Assembly (NCBI GenBank): GCA_963585895.1
Contig: CAUZXS010005786.1
Location: forward strand, 1-64,000
Length of the DNA: 64,000 nucleotides
Source: Sepioteuthis lessoniana
Lineage: Eukaryota; Mollusca; Cephalopoda; Myopsida; Loliginidae
Direction of reading: 5' to 3'
Position 1 is the stretch's first letter. Each line of letters begins with the position of its first letter. Shown here in pieces: positions 1 through 10,568 of the stretch. Position numbers and translations under genes: made by a program. The notes under the pieces were generated by a model. It worked only from the letters and a program-made list of their open reading frames with translations. It made no database searches and was not told the origin of the DNA.

Positions 1-245
1 CATCATCATATCGCGCTGGTAGCACGGATATCCCTGACCCTCTCTCGCCACTCCTCCCTATCGTTCATCGCCCTAGGTAGGTCTTCAGGACAGCATCCCA
101 TATCCTCACATAGCTGCTGAATGTATGTTCGTGCTGGTCGTCCTGCTTTTGCACGGCCATGTGTGGGGGTCCATAAGAGTACATCTCTTATGAATTCGTC
201 CCTGCTTCTCCAGACGAACCAGACATGCAGGACACTGCTGGAGAA
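1..245 (-). mobile_element. LINE-L 3' end with 5' inversion
   Basis: On the minus strand this is the last part of a non-LTR retrotransposon. It matches the other LINE-L ends at 18000-18222, 23843-24018 and 30179-30450 and finishes in an ATG-repeat tail at position 1. The minus-strand match runs to about 213. Bases 214-245 then carry the adjoining LINE segment in plus orientation, joined through TTCTCCAG/CTGGAGAA. This is a 5' inversion. The window starts inside or at the tail, so the true end may lie outside. Confidence 0.75.
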
Positions 246-282
246 ACTGGAATAATAGCTAAATAATATCCAGTGATTGTTA

Positions 283-435
283 GTCTATGGTTTGCTTTGG
301 CTTTTTTGTTTAATGACATATAAACTGTAGTGGGTTATTTAATGCCAAAGCCATCATTTGTAAAGGGACAGTAGTGGTACAATCCAACGCATAGCTGGGA
401 GAATAAGAGAGTTCATACTTTTTCCAAGAAGAATC
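283..435 (-). mobile_element. Degenerate SINE-A tail
   Basis: The minus strand reads through the SINE-A body (towards a cTATGGGTTa-like motif) and the shared tail ending in the ATGCCATTAAAC-like motif and a CAAACC-rich end. The tRNA-like head is missing. Divergence is high compared with the 14052 copy. Confidence 0.6.
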
Positions 436-529
436 AGTTTATAGTATACAGATGATGTGGATCTATGTTCAGTGCACATTCTCAGAATACATCTCAATCA
501 AAATGTTTTGTTGGTTTTCCGACATGTCA

Positions 530-1180
530 ACCCTTGTTGGGTTGGTTGGTTGGTTGACTGGTTTGTTTGTTTGTCTGTTTTATCAACTGTTTTTGGGTCA
601 TTTAATGCCAAATCAAATTTTTAAAAATTCAGTTTAATATAAGTATAATTTATAAGCTGTTAAATGTCAAAACAGTTCTATTTCAAATAATTCAAACCTT
701 GTTGGAACCAGTTTATTCCATTCATTTTGTAAACAATTTTATTATTTCAAGTGAATAGTCAAAATAACAATCATTTGTAAATAATAATTATTTGTAAATA
801 ATGATCATTTGTAAATAACAATCATTCCTAAATAATAATAATTTGTAAATAATAATAATTTGTAAATAACAATCATTTCTAAATAATAATCATTTGTAAA
901 TAATGATCATTTGTAAATAACAATCATTCCTAAATAATAATCATTTGTAAATAACAATCATTTCTAAATAACAATCATTTGTAAATAATCATAGATACAA
1001 ATAACAATTCTTAATACTAATGATTTTCACATAGTTATATGATCTTGAGAATTCCTATTTAATTTCTAAACAGATCTATTTGACTTTTAGATAGTGATCC
1101 TATCAAGTTCTAGCACTGGATCAGAGTGGATCTGGTAATAATGGCAAAAAAGAAGTGATTCCACAAGATCACCAAAGTTT
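530..1180 (-). mobile_element. Element D copy with expanded interior
   Basis: The 3' tail at 530-620, the TTGAAATAGAACTG body motif at about 665-690 and the head-proximal segment at 1072-1180 (reverse of gtcaaatagatc) are collinear with the minus strand of element D at 44308-44857. Between them sits the 17-bp minisatellite at 763-992. The head box A is not present, so the copy is 5'-incomplete. Confidence 0.55.
763..992. repeat. 17-bp minisatellite, about 13 copies
   Basis: Thirteen consecutive 17-bp units, consensus AATAACAATCATTTGTA, differing at a few fixed positions (aca/ata/atg; ttgta/ttcta/tccta). The variants recur in the same order, so small blocks have been duplicated. It lies inside element D. 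Confidence 0.9.
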
Positions 1181-1300
1181 GAATTCAGAGATGTCTGTCT
1201 TCTCGACTGGTTGCCCTTCTGAGGCAAGAGAATACAGTCTGCCCTATGATTTTACCCATACTTTTGGAAGAATACATGGATTCATACATTTAATTTAATG
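1158..1300 (-). mobile_element. SINE-C remnant
   Basis: Minus-strand fragment of the SINE-C body: gaattcagag, the gactggttgcc block, the tctgccctat block and ggattcatac. The head and 3' end are lost. Confidence 0.5.
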
Positions 1301-2006
1301 TCAATGGAAAGAGTCTCAGCTAGAATTTGAATTCAGCTTCCCAATTAGTATTTCAAACAAGATTTTTATATTGATTTAAATCATTTGAGTGTTGAATATT
1401 CAATGCTTACAATACTTTTATTTAAAAAAAAAATGTTTTTCTGTCAATGTTGAGTACCAAGCTTAGCAAATGAACTATACAGGTGATTTGTATAATATAT
1501 ATATTTGTGGCAAAGGTTTGCGTAGAACCAGCCACATGTTTTAGATAAGCTTGTAACAAGAATCATGCAAACGTGACACAAATTCTGTAAACAACACTTA
1601 TCAGGTTTTGAATTTAGAGTCTCTCTTCATGGTTGTTTGCTTTACCAAGGTTAGAGAGTAGTCTTGCAGGAACAAGAGGAAATTATCTCCCTTGTTCCAG
1701 ACTGGCATAAAGACATGATTCAGTATATTGGCCTGGATATTCATCAATATAATCTAACAAAGCTAACTGCTTAGGGTGCTCAAGTACTGTCCCTAGTAAA
1801 CCCTGAGAGCAAATCACTATAACTTCCTCCCCAGATTGGCCTTTCAAACAGATAGTAATGGCCATCTTCTACAGTGGACACTTTGCATATCTTGTTTGTG
1901 AAGGCTTATTTTGTACCATCTAAAACCAAGTAATGCTACCTCTTCAAAATTGATTTTGATTTGTTGGGGATTATTTGATATGTACGATGCCCCAGAAGAA
2001 CTTAGC
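1301..2006. other. Unassigned AT-rich sequence
   Basis: No coding signal, repeat unit or family match was recognised. Only short poly-A and TA runs are visible near 1420 and 1495. Confidence 0.4.
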
Positions 2007-2007
2007 G

Positions 2008-2258
2008 GGGTGTCCTCGTGGTGTAGTGGTTAAAGCGATGGACTGCGGAATCATAGTAAGCGAGTTCGTACTCCAGTCGCGCTATTACGTTCACTTTCAG
2101 GCAAATACCCTTGGGAAAGGTATGAACCCCCTTATCCTCCCAGCTATGGGTTAAATAGTACCACGACTGTTCTTCTCGAGAAATGGCTTTGGCATTAAAT
2201 ATCCTCCAAAGGTTGATATGCCATTAAACAAAGAAACCAAACCAAACCAGAAAAACTT
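2008..2258 (+). mobile_element. SINE-A, nearly complete
   Basis: tRNA-like head with a tggtgtagtgg A box near 2020, a gttcg B-box-like motif near 2063, the SINE-A body and the CAAACC-rich tail. Imperfect flanking duplication: agaagaacttag before (1995-2006) and agaaaaacttgg after (2257-2268). Confidence 0.8.
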
Positions 2259-2269
2259 GGTGGTCCACC

Positions 2270-3099
2270 TTTCAAAACTGGCCTATTTCAACAATTCCTA
2301 AAAACATAGTATGTAAAGCACAGACTGTTCTCAGTAGCATCCTCCCACTAATCTAACTACAGGGCAGAGCTTAATATAAAAACTGCAAAGATGTAAATGG
2401 TAACATAGATCCTCTGGGTTCATTAGACAATGACAAGGCAGCAAAAGCCAACCTTCTACACTCCTATCCAATGTATTGGTTTATTCCCTGTGAAAAGAGA
2501 TGGATTTATACTTCTCCAAAGGACATTAGCATAATGTAAATAGCCTCATTTAAAATTTGAAATTGTCTCACTGGTGTCATTTCCTATGATAATAACAATT
2601 ACAATACCAGTGCCTATTTCTAATTGAGAATCAAAGTTCAGATGACATTCAATTTATACCCATTTCCATAGGAGCTTGCTTTCTTCAACAAACATAGCGT
2701 TAAGTAACCCATGAAGGTTGATTTACCATTAAACAAAAAAACCAAACTTACATTAGGAGCAGTATTCAAAATTTTTTTAATAAGAAAAGAAAAATGATTT
2801 TTTCTACTTTATATTTGGTCTCTAAAAGAGGGCACTAGGAACTTTTACACTCAACTAATATAATAAATGAATTGTGAATAATTAGTTACTTTTTCATAAA
2901 AGTTTGATGTGTACACATATGCTGCTGTTTATTTCCAAAGATATATCAAAGGTGAACTTAGGCTAATTATCACTGAAATAATTTTATATCAGGCACTGCT
3001 TTGTAAAACAATGTTTTAATTATAATTCTTCAAAGACTTGCCTGTTTATCCCAGCCAGAAATAAAAAAGCTATTTAATAAACATCGCACACAAATATAC
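2270..3099. other. Mostly unassigned, with SINE scraps
   Basis: About 2570-2615 looks like a very old minus-strand SINE-C head (tttcctatgataataac). About 2704-2750 is a plus-strand SINE-A tail (aaggttgatttaccattaaac). The rest has no recognisable content. Confidence 0.35.
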
Positions 3100-3520
3100 A
3101 TAAAGCCTGTTTAAAAAGTATAAAGAATTAAACTGTATTAAAGAAGAGAGAAATAAACAATGAACTAAATGTTAATTTTCTTTAAAATAACTATTTTCAC
3201 ATTCAAAACGCTTATTCCAGTGAGGTTTCATTTGTGAAGCATCTCTTAAAATCTTTTTAGTAATATGGTGTGAAATTGTGATGTTGTATAACAAATCTTA
3301 CCGTTAAGATGAATTCAAAGTTTAAGAAACAAGAAAAAGTCGTAAGATGCTAGGTATAATGGCTGTTGTACTTGCACAATCCTGTGTTTCACTAAAAACT
3401 AGTGATTAAAAATACTGAGATTACTGATAAAAAAAGAATCAAGAATTATCACTGACTTATCTAGACATCTTCACTTTATAATATCAGAAAGTTTACTCAG
3501 CTGTGCATATATCAGTATTT
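3100..3520 (-). mobile_element. Mariner remnant, third copy of a local family
   Basis: Collinear with the two copies at 28990-29362 and 29408-29800. Shared landmarks are gttaattttcttt, the ttattccagtg block, aacaagaaaaagt and cttgcacaatc. The better copy at 28990 encodes a decayed transposase C-terminus on the minus strand, which gives the identification. No open frame survives here. Confidence 0.5.
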
Positions 3521-3561
3521 AAATTTTAAATTTAACAAGTTTCAGTCTTGATATGCTTTAT

Positions 3562-3725
3562 CATACCTCACTTGTTTAGCACTCAGCACTATAAGGTATG
3601 GATCAAGGGTAAAGTGGATCAATCCAGGGAATGGAGTAGCACCCTTCCCTACGTCTTAGTGTTGTAGCTATTGAAAAGGGAGCCTTCGGTTCACCCTCAA
3701 CTAAGGTTGCCAACTTTACTTAGTA
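3562..3725 (+). mobile_element. 5'-truncated SINE-B
   Basis: Starts within the SINE-B body at the ttagcactcagca block and continues through aagggtaaagtgg and tattgaaaagggag to the gccaactttactta tail. The tRNA-like head is absent. Confidence 0.8.
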
Positions 3726-4277
3726 TTATGATATTACATGTTATTATATATTATACTATGCTATTATAGGGGTGGTGTCCTCGTGGTGTAATGGTTACAG
3801 CGATGGACTGCGGAATCGTAATAAGCGAGTTCGTTCTCCAGTTGTGCTATTACATTCACTTTCGGGCAAATACCCTTGGGAAAGGTATGAACCCCCTTAT
3901 CCTCCCAGCTATGGGTTAAATAGTACCACTACTGTTCTTCTAGGAGAATGGCTTTGGCATTAAATAACCAACAAAGGTTAATATGCCATTAAACAAAGAA
4001 ACCAAACCAAACCAATATATATGCTATAATATATTATTACTAGTATTATACTATAATATATCATTATATATTAGTATAATACTTTTATATATCATTAAAT
4101 ACCAGTACTATGCTATTATATATATCATTATATTCTTGTACTATGCAATTATATATTATTACTAGTATCATGCTAAATACTAGTACTACACTATTATATA
4201 TCATTATATACTCGTATTATGCTATTACATATTATTATATATTAGTATTGTGCTATTATATCTTATAATATTCTAGT
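3722..4277. repeat. AT-rich degenerate minisatellite
   Basis: Irregular repetition of ctattatatatcattata and actagtattatg blocks of roughly 30-40 bp on both sides of the SINE-A insertion. Unit length drifts and no exact array can be drawn. Confidence 0.6.
3771..4012 (+). mobile_element. SINE-A (reference copy)
   Basis: tRNA-derived SINE. A box tggtgtaatgg at 3784-3794 and B-box-like gttcgttctc at 3829-3838, spaced as in a tRNA. An unrelated body (ttcgggcaaatacccttggg, agctatgggttaaat) follows. It ends in the module ggcattaaataacc...atgccattaaac, then a CAAACC-rich tail. Inserted in the AT minisatellite, with tatgctat on the left and a similar tatgctat on the right. Internal pol III promoter elements are visible; activity is unknown. 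Confidence 0.85.
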
Positions 4278-4535
4278 ATGCCCCATTGGCGTAGGGGGTA
4301 GAGTGTTCACCAATGGTTCAGGAGACTGGGGTTCAATCCCAGGTTGAGTCATTGCAAAGACTCAAAAAATGGTACTTGATGCCAGATTGTTTAATAAGGT
4401 ACGGATCAACAGTAAGTGGACCAATCCAGAAAAAAGAGTAGTGCCCTTCCCTACAATTTGGTGTAGTAGCTATTGAAAAGGGAGCCTTTGGGTCAACCTC
4501 AATGACGAATGTCATCGTACTACTTACTCTTACCT
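4278..4535 (+). mobile_element. SINE-B, full-length but diverged
   Basis: Head ccattggcgtagggggtaga with B box ggttcaatcc near 4330, then ggtacttgatgcc, agtaagtggaccaatcc and tattgaaaagggag to a decayed tail. The tRNA-like portion is well preserved. Confidence 0.8.
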
Positions 4536-4564
4536 TTCATACTATTATCATACCTCATACAAGA

Positions 4565-5094
4565 GAGAGTTGCTGCAGCTTGGTGGCTAATGTGCTAGAT
4601 TGCAAGATTGTAGTCACCAAGTTCAAATTTTAGTCGCACTATTATGTTCACTTTTGGGCTAATATTATAGGGAAATTATGGAGGTGCCCATTGTGAAATG
4701 GTTATTGTCGTAGGAAATGGACATGGTGACACGAGTTCAAATCCTGGATGGGATAGATAGCATTTCACATAGCACTAATACCCTTGGGAAAGGTATGAAT
4801 CCAATTATTCTCCCTCCAGCTATGGGTGAGTAGTAGGGCAGATTGAGTTCTTCAGCCTTGGGGAGGCAACTAGTCTAGGAGAAGGAAAACTCTGAATTCA
4901 AACCTGTTAAACTCCACTTAAAAATTGATCTTGTGTCATATCCTGCCTGAGCGGAGGGGTTTGTAAATATAAATACCATAGGGAAATGTATGAACCGACC
5001 AGCAAAGGGTTAAATAATATCGCTATTGTTCTCCTACAAGGATGGCTTTGGTATTAAATAAACCACAAAAGTTGATAAGCCAAACCAAAGCACA
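4565..5094 (+). mobile_element. SINE-A split by a SINE-C insertion
   Basis: Head-derived sequence at 4565-4676 (ttcaaattttagtcgcacta) resumes at 4978-5094 (gggaaatgtatgaacc, ggctttggtattaaataaac, gttgataagcc). The two halves are collinear with the 3771 copy once the SINE-C at 4677-4977 is removed. Confidence 0.8.
4677..4977 (+). mobile_element. SINE-C nested in SINE-A
   Basis: Complete SINE-C with a 10-bp target duplication, atagggaaat, at 4667-4676 and 4978-4987. B box gttcaaatcc near 4737. The body includes ctccctccagctatgggt and aggcaactagtctaggag. The tail ends gaggggtttgtaaatat. Confidence 0.9.
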
Positions 5095-5439
5095 TGTTAT
5101 ACAGTTATATATAGATATATTTTTCTTTATTTGCTGATGGCATTATTTTGGCAAGGATTAGCATCACTGACAGATGGATCAGAGTGTAGTATCTTTTTCA
5201 TGGAAATCTGATATTTATTTTAAACCGATAAGATAAAATTAAAAAATTTATGATAAAAATTATAGAAATAAAAAAAAAAAATTATCAAATCTTAATAACT
5301 TTAACATATTGATACAAAATTTTAAACTTTTAACCAATCTTTTATTTATTTTTAAAAGATTTTTTTCAAATAGCGGACAAAAATATACTATCGTAGATGG
5401 ATGTATTCCTTCAGAACTTCAAATTATGTGAAAGATTAG
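5095..5439. other. Unassigned AT-rich sequence
   Basis: High A+T with poly-A near 5270. No family or coding signal seen. Confidence 0.4.
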
Positions 5440-5565
5440 AGAGCTCATTCACCAAGACAAAGTGATCAAAAACAACAAAGATAAGGATACTCATCTGAAT
5501 ATTACAAGGAATAATAACAGTGCTTCACTTTTGAATTTCAGATTAAGGAAGGACAGAGGGCACAT
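5440..5565 (+). repeat. Outlying copy of the 118-bp repeat
   Basis: Matches the array at 6500-6960 through caaagataaggatac, the gaatattac block and cttcacttttgaatttcag. A 73-residue open frame (5462-5683) runs through it but is Lys/Asn-rich and has no recognised motif. I do not call it a gene. Confidence 0.7.
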
Positions 5566-6499
5566 CAGCCAAGACAGAGATGAAGAAAATACTACAGTAA
5601 GAAATAATGAAAAAGCAATGATTAAAAAAAAACAACTTGGCAGAGATAATTTTCAGGAATGTATGAAAAATTATACAAAGTAGAAAAGAAAAAAGTGAAA
5701 ATAAATTTGATTGACCACCTTTGTATTGAGTATCTTAAATCTTTTTTTTTTCTTTCTTTCTTTATTAAGTGAGACATTAATCACTGATTTCATCCACTAG
5801 TGTCCATCTAACTACAAACAGACAGACAATGTCAAATGATATTTATTACTTGAAAAATAAAGTGCAACTTTTTGCTGTATTCTCCCATATAAATAGAATC
5901 AATCAAGACAGCAAAATTGGACAAAGGATTACAAAATTGATCATTAAATTTTTAATATTTCTTTTATTTGTTGTTGATTCAAGAAAAAAGAAAAAAAAAA
6001 CAGGTTTAGATAGGGGGGTTATTCTCAGATTAACTGCAAAATTCCCCCCTCTCTAAATGAATTATCAATTCTACCATTTATCTTATGATATTGTCAGTAA
6101 GGTGTAGGGAAGATGTCAAAAAGAATTTAAAAAAAAAACGTGTGTGTAGGTAGGAAGGAAGTAAAGCATTGACTCAATCTTACAAAATTTTTCTTTGTTT
6201 AATGAGAGAGATAAAATAACTTAATGGATATTCTTGTAAAAAAATATGAGGAGACAAAAAACAGTAAACAATAAAATCTCTTCAGATATGAAATTACACG
6301 TAAGAATTTTTTTTTCTTTTTGGATTGAAATGGTTGGAATTAGAAGTTTGCAAAAAGGTGTGTGCAAAGTGAAAAGTTAATGTAGAAAGAAAAGTAAGAA
6401 CTCAAAAAACCTAAAAAGAAAACAAAGAATATATTGAGAAAACCATGAAACTCTAAAGAAAGACGAGAGAAAAGCTTGACATCTCCCCACACCCAAAGA
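5566..6499. other. Unassigned A-rich sequence
   Basis: Poly-A and poly-T runs near 5740, 5985, 6125 and 6305. No gene or element was recognised. Confidence 0.4.
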
Positions 6500-6960
6500 A
6501 AATTTGTGAAATCAACCAAGACAAAGTGATTAAACAACAAAAATGATGATACTAGTTTAAATATTCAATGGAATAATGACAGTGCTTCACTTTTGAATTT
6601 CAGATGATGGAAGGCCAAAATGTATATCAAGGTAGAGAAAGATATCAAAAACAATAAAGATAAAGATACTTATCTAAATATTATATGAAATTATGACAGT
6701 GCTTAACTTTTGAATTTCAGGTTGTGGAAGGCCAAAATGAATATCAAGGTAGAGAAAGATATAAAAAAAACAACAAAGATAAAGATATTTATCTAAATAT
6801 TACATGAAATGATGACAGTAATTCACTTTTGAATTTCAGATGATGGAAGGCCAAAATGTATATCAAGGTAGAGAAAGATATCAAAAACAACAAAGATAAA
6901 GTTACTTATCTTAATATTACATGAAATAGTGAGAGTGCTTCACTTTTGAATTTTCAATTG
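6500..6960 (+). repeat. 118-bp tandem repeat, 4 copies
   Basis: The landmark cagtgcttcacttttgaatt (or variant) recurs near 6579, 6696, 6815 and 6932, so the period is 117-119 bp. Three units contain a 28-bp segment (6604-6631, 6721-6748, 6840-6867) preceded by ttttgaatttcag and followed by gtagag, resembling splice acceptor and donor. The units are not open in any one frame. Function unknown. Confidence 0.85.
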
Positions 6961-7937
6961 AGGAAGACCAAAGAGCATCTCCATCAAGACAAAGGGAATG
7001 AAAACAATAAATATGATGATCCTAATTTAAATATAAGAGCAGCTTCAAATGAAAAAAAAAAAAGAAGAAAAAAACAAAAGAAACTCATTGAATTTAGTAT
7101 CTAGGAAAAAAAATACAGAAAAGAATGAAAATATGGAAAAGAATGAAAATACGGAAAAGAATGAAATCTAAAAGAAATTCCAAAAAAGAAAAAGACATGA
7201 AATAGAGAAGAAAATAAAAAAGAATCCAGAGAAATTATCAAAATGTTACTTAAAATTATATTAAATGACAAATAAATAATTTAAATAAATGTGGCTGAAA
7301 GACAAAAAATATTTCTAAAATAATTAATTTATTAAATTACAACCTTCAGAATCTGAACTGATGCCTTGAAAATGTCAATGGAAACCTCAGAAAACTGGAA
7401 AAGGAAATTTTAAGAAAAAAAAAAAATCTATGAATGTTCAAACACAATCTTTATTAAAGTCTTTATAAGAATGAAGAGAAGTCTGCGAAGAAAATGTGGA
7501 GAGAAGTCTATGGGAAAACAAAGTGAAGTCTGTTGGAAAATGCATAATGCGAAGTCTGTGTGAAATTGTAAAAGAAAGTCTTTGATAAATGAACTTTTAG
7601 GAATGTTCAGAAGAAAATCTAGAGGAATGTCAAATCAGGTTTGGAAATATGAAATGAGCTTTAATCAATATAAAAGAAAAAGTAGGAAATCTAAATGTGA
7701 ACATTTTCAATACAATGACGAATTTTATAAATGGAAGGTGAGTTAAATGATACAAATGGAAGATAAAGTGAATAGAAAATGAACAAAAAAAAAAAAAAAA
7801 AAAAAGAATACACACAGGAAAAAAAAAACCTTAAATAAGGCTAAATTATAGTAGATAATTTATGGATAATTTAACCTTTTGTTTTTATTTTTTATGTCGT
7901 TTCAACCATTCATTCTTCAGCTTTTATTGGGTATATA
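6961..7937. repeat. Purine-rich low-complexity DNA
   Basis: A/G-biased plus strand. It holds an 18-bp repeat (gaaaagaatgaaaatayg, about 3 copies, 7110-7165) and a looser series around gaagtctgtg (7470-7620), followed by poly-A at 7785-7805. Open frames here are compositional. Confidence 0.6.
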
Positions 7938-8130
7938 AAAGTAAAGTAAAGTTGGCGACCAGAAGGCTCCCTTTTCAATAGCTACTACACCGAGGTGTAG
8001 GGGAGGACACTACTCCTTTCCCTGAATTGCTCTACTTTACCCTTGATACGTACCTTATATTGCTGAGTGTTAAGCAAGGAGGTATCAAGTACCATTTTTA
8101 AAGTCTTTGGTATGACGCAATCTGCGATGG
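7938..8130 (-). mobile_element. SINE-B without head
   Basis: Minus-strand SINE-B from the agtaaagttggc tail through the ctcccttttcaatagctact block to the ctttggtatgac block. The tRNA-like head is replaced by unrelated sequence. Confidence 0.8.
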
Positions 8131-8296
8131 AATATTTCATAGAAAAAAAATGGTTAGAGAGAATATTCACTAATATACCAATTAGAACAATCTATTCCAA
8201 CAGCAAGTATATGGATAATTCCATATTATTGTAATTAGTTATGATAAATAAATTAGTAAGACATTTATTTCTAAAGGGAGTAACTTTAGTAAGTGG

Positions 8297-8683
8297 GGAG
8301 TCACTATGGTGCCATGGGTTAACATGCTGGACAGCAACATTGTAGTGAATTCAAACTACGTTTGTTTGGTTGTTTATGTTTTATGGCGTATCAACCTCTG
8401 TGGGTTATTTAACGCCAAATTCTGTTTATGTATATACATTCAACCAAGGATTTCTGAATGAATACTTAGTAGGTAAAATTTTCTTTAGGCAGAATTTCAT
8501 TTGTTTGCACATAATTAAACTACACTTGAGATATTACTTTCACTTTCACACAAAAACCTTTAGGAAAGGTTTGACAGCCCCCTATCCCCACTTCCAACTC
8601 TTCTTCTACAAGGGTGGATTTGGCATTAAATAACCTATGAAAGTTGATATACCATTTAACAAAGAAACCATCCAACCAAGCTA
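8297..8683. mobile_element. Rearranged SINE-A pieces
   Basis: 8297-8357 is a plus-strand head (gggttaacatgctggac). It is followed directly by a minus-strand tail at 8357-8415 (ggcgtatcaacctctgtggg). A plus-strand body and tail follow at 8525-8683 (acctttaggaaaggtttga, ggcattaaataacc, accatttaacaaagaaacc). At least two copies have recombined or inserted here. Confidence 0.65.
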
Positions 8684-8734
8684 TAGTAAAGGGTTTTTCT
8701 TCATCAAACACCATCTGATGTTGTATCGTAGAGA

Positions 8735-9042
8735 GATGATAATTATTATAGGAGACATACTAAGTGTTATAGGAATCATCATAGGAAATGGAATTGACAA
8801 CACAAGTTCAATTCCAGGACAAGGCTGTTTTCATTTCACTTTGCCCTAATATCCTCAGTAAAGGCATGGGTCCATTTCTTCTCCCTCCAGCGCTGGGTAA
8901 ATAGTAGGATAGACTGAGCTTTTTAACCTTGGTTAAGCAACCAGTTGAGAAAAAGCAAAACTCTGAATTCAAACCAGCTTTACTCTGCAAAAAAAAAAAA
9001 TTGACGTTATGTCATATCTTGACGATGTTGAAGGAGTTGGGT
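8735..9042 (+). mobile_element. Old SINE-C
   Basis: Diverged SINE-C: B-box-like gttcaattcc near 8808, the ctccctccagcgctgggtaa block and the gaattcaaaccag block, ending gttgggtaaatc. An A-rich run has expanded at 8988-9001. Confidence 0.75.
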
Positions 9043-9487
9043 AAATCCACACTATTTGGATCTTTTCCAAACAATATCTAGTTTGTCAGAATCAGAGTTA
9101 ATTCAATAAAATATATCAAATGGAAAAATATTTCATTTCAGACGGATAAAAAAGTCAGTTTGGTCAAGTGACAAAAACAGCCATTAAAATTCACAAGTTA
9201 AATAAACAATTTTTTTGAGAGGAAATAAAAAATAATCTAATTAATCAATTGTTCTAATATGAATTTTTTGGACTGGTTTCCTCATTTTTTTCATATCTGA
9301 TTTTACCCAATGCATTTTCTTACCATTGTCAGTTAAAGATAGAGACAATTTTGTAACAGTCTTATTTACTATACTAACAATACCTTCTTTCTTTTCTTTA
9401 AACTTCTGTCCCCACCTAAACATTAAATTATAATTACCATAAATTGTAGCATATAATTCAACCTGAAAAAAATCTCTACAAAACTAG
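9043..9487. other. Unassigned AT-rich sequence
   Basis: Nothing recognised. A 60-residue minus-strand frame (9241-9423) is Lys-rich and has no motif. Confidence 0.4.
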
Positions 9488-9945
9488 TGGCTGCAATCAG
9501 GTGGCCGGCGGCAGACCCTGGGTGTGGCAGCAGGACTCAGCGCCGGCCCACAAGTCCAAAGAGACCCAGGCTTGGCTTCAGAAGGAGTGCTACGACTTTG
9601 TACCCTTCTCTCACTGGCCCCCCCTCCTCCTCCAACCTGAACCCGCTGGACTGCTTCGTTTGGTCATACGTCGAGAACATCACCAACATGACCTCCCACC
9701 ACACCAAAGCCAGCCTGATCGCCGCCATCCGGCAAGTATTCACCGAGCTCTCACCGGCGCTTGAGGAAAAGGATCTGTATTGAGGTGGTGATTGAGGCTG
9801 AAGGTAGCTACATTGAATTGATGTCAGCTCTACAACATAATCAAGTTACCTGAATTGATTTTTTCAATAAAAGTTTTAAAATAAAGCTGTAGTGTTGTTT
9901 CCTTTAGGACGACAATTTTATCGTTCCACCCTGTACAATAGGGCT
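9488..9945 (+). mobile_element. GC-rich mariner-like transposase fragment
   Basis: C-terminal third of a Tc1/mariner DDE transposase. One frame gives WVWQQDSAPAHKSKE, the block with the second catalytic Asp. After a frameshift near 9625 the other frame continues NLNPLDCFVWSYVEN, which holds the third Asp. Their spacing, counted across the frameshift, is 37 residues, as in the DD37D (maT-like) group. The usual SPDLNP motif reads SSNLNP. Downstream is a terminal-repeat-like end, cgttccaccctgtaca (to about 9943). The 5' two-thirds are missing. The segment is markedly GC-richer than its surroundings. It is dead. Confidence 0.8.
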
Positions 9946-10077
9946 AAAATCCAAATCTTTACCACAGGATGGTCAACTAGCCATAGTGATTTGGATTTGC
10001 AGTGATTGCATTTGCTATCTTTTGAATTGAACAGTGTGAGACTGAAGAAGTGTAAGCATCAATATATATCTGATAAA

Positions 10078-10345
10078 GGATCAGCCTTGTAGCCTAGTAG
10101 TTAGAGTGTTTGCCAATGGCCTAGAACACTGTGGTTCAATCCCAAGTTGAGTTTTATCAAAGACTCAAAAAATGTTACGTGATACTTCCTTGTTTAACAC
10201 TCAGCATTATAAGGTATGCATCATGGGTAAGTGGAGCAATCAATCCATGGAAGGGAGTAGTGCACTCTCGTATACCTTTGTTTAGTAGCTATTGAAAAGG
10301 GAGTCTTCAGCTTGCCCTCAACTATGGTTGCCAACTTACTTATTT
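10078..10345 (+). mobile_element. SINE-B, diverged
   Basis: tRNA-like head (cttgtagcctagtagttaga, ggttcaatcc near 10133), the body with ctcagcattataaggta and the ttgaaaagggag block, and the gccaacttactta tail. Confidence 0.8.
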
Positions 10346-10387
10346 ATATATGAAGAGGACTTTAACAATACGTTTCACCATCTTAAA

Positions 10388-10511
10388 GTCCTGATGAAGG
10401 TTTACTAAAACTGAGATGTTTTAACACTGACTTTCTATTATAATAAATTCATCACTTTTTGATTATTTTGTCCTATTTTCTTCATACTGTCAGATTAATT
10501 TCCATTATTTA

Positions 10512-10562
<51 letters not shown>
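10388..10562 (+). repeat. Module H with (AT)n end
   Basis: CTGATGA at 10391-10397, then aggttt/aaact, which can form a short stem, then gaga where a hammerhead has GAAA. An (AT)n run at 10514-10562 follows 117 bp later. The layout matches the modules at 20210, 22519 and 24130. Confidence 0.5.

Positions 10563-10568
<6 letters not shown>

Noticed and set aside
3784-3840. Functional tRNA genes at SINE heads
   Set aside because: A and B boxes are present but no complete cloverleaf with acceptor pairing continues, and each is followed by the SINE body.
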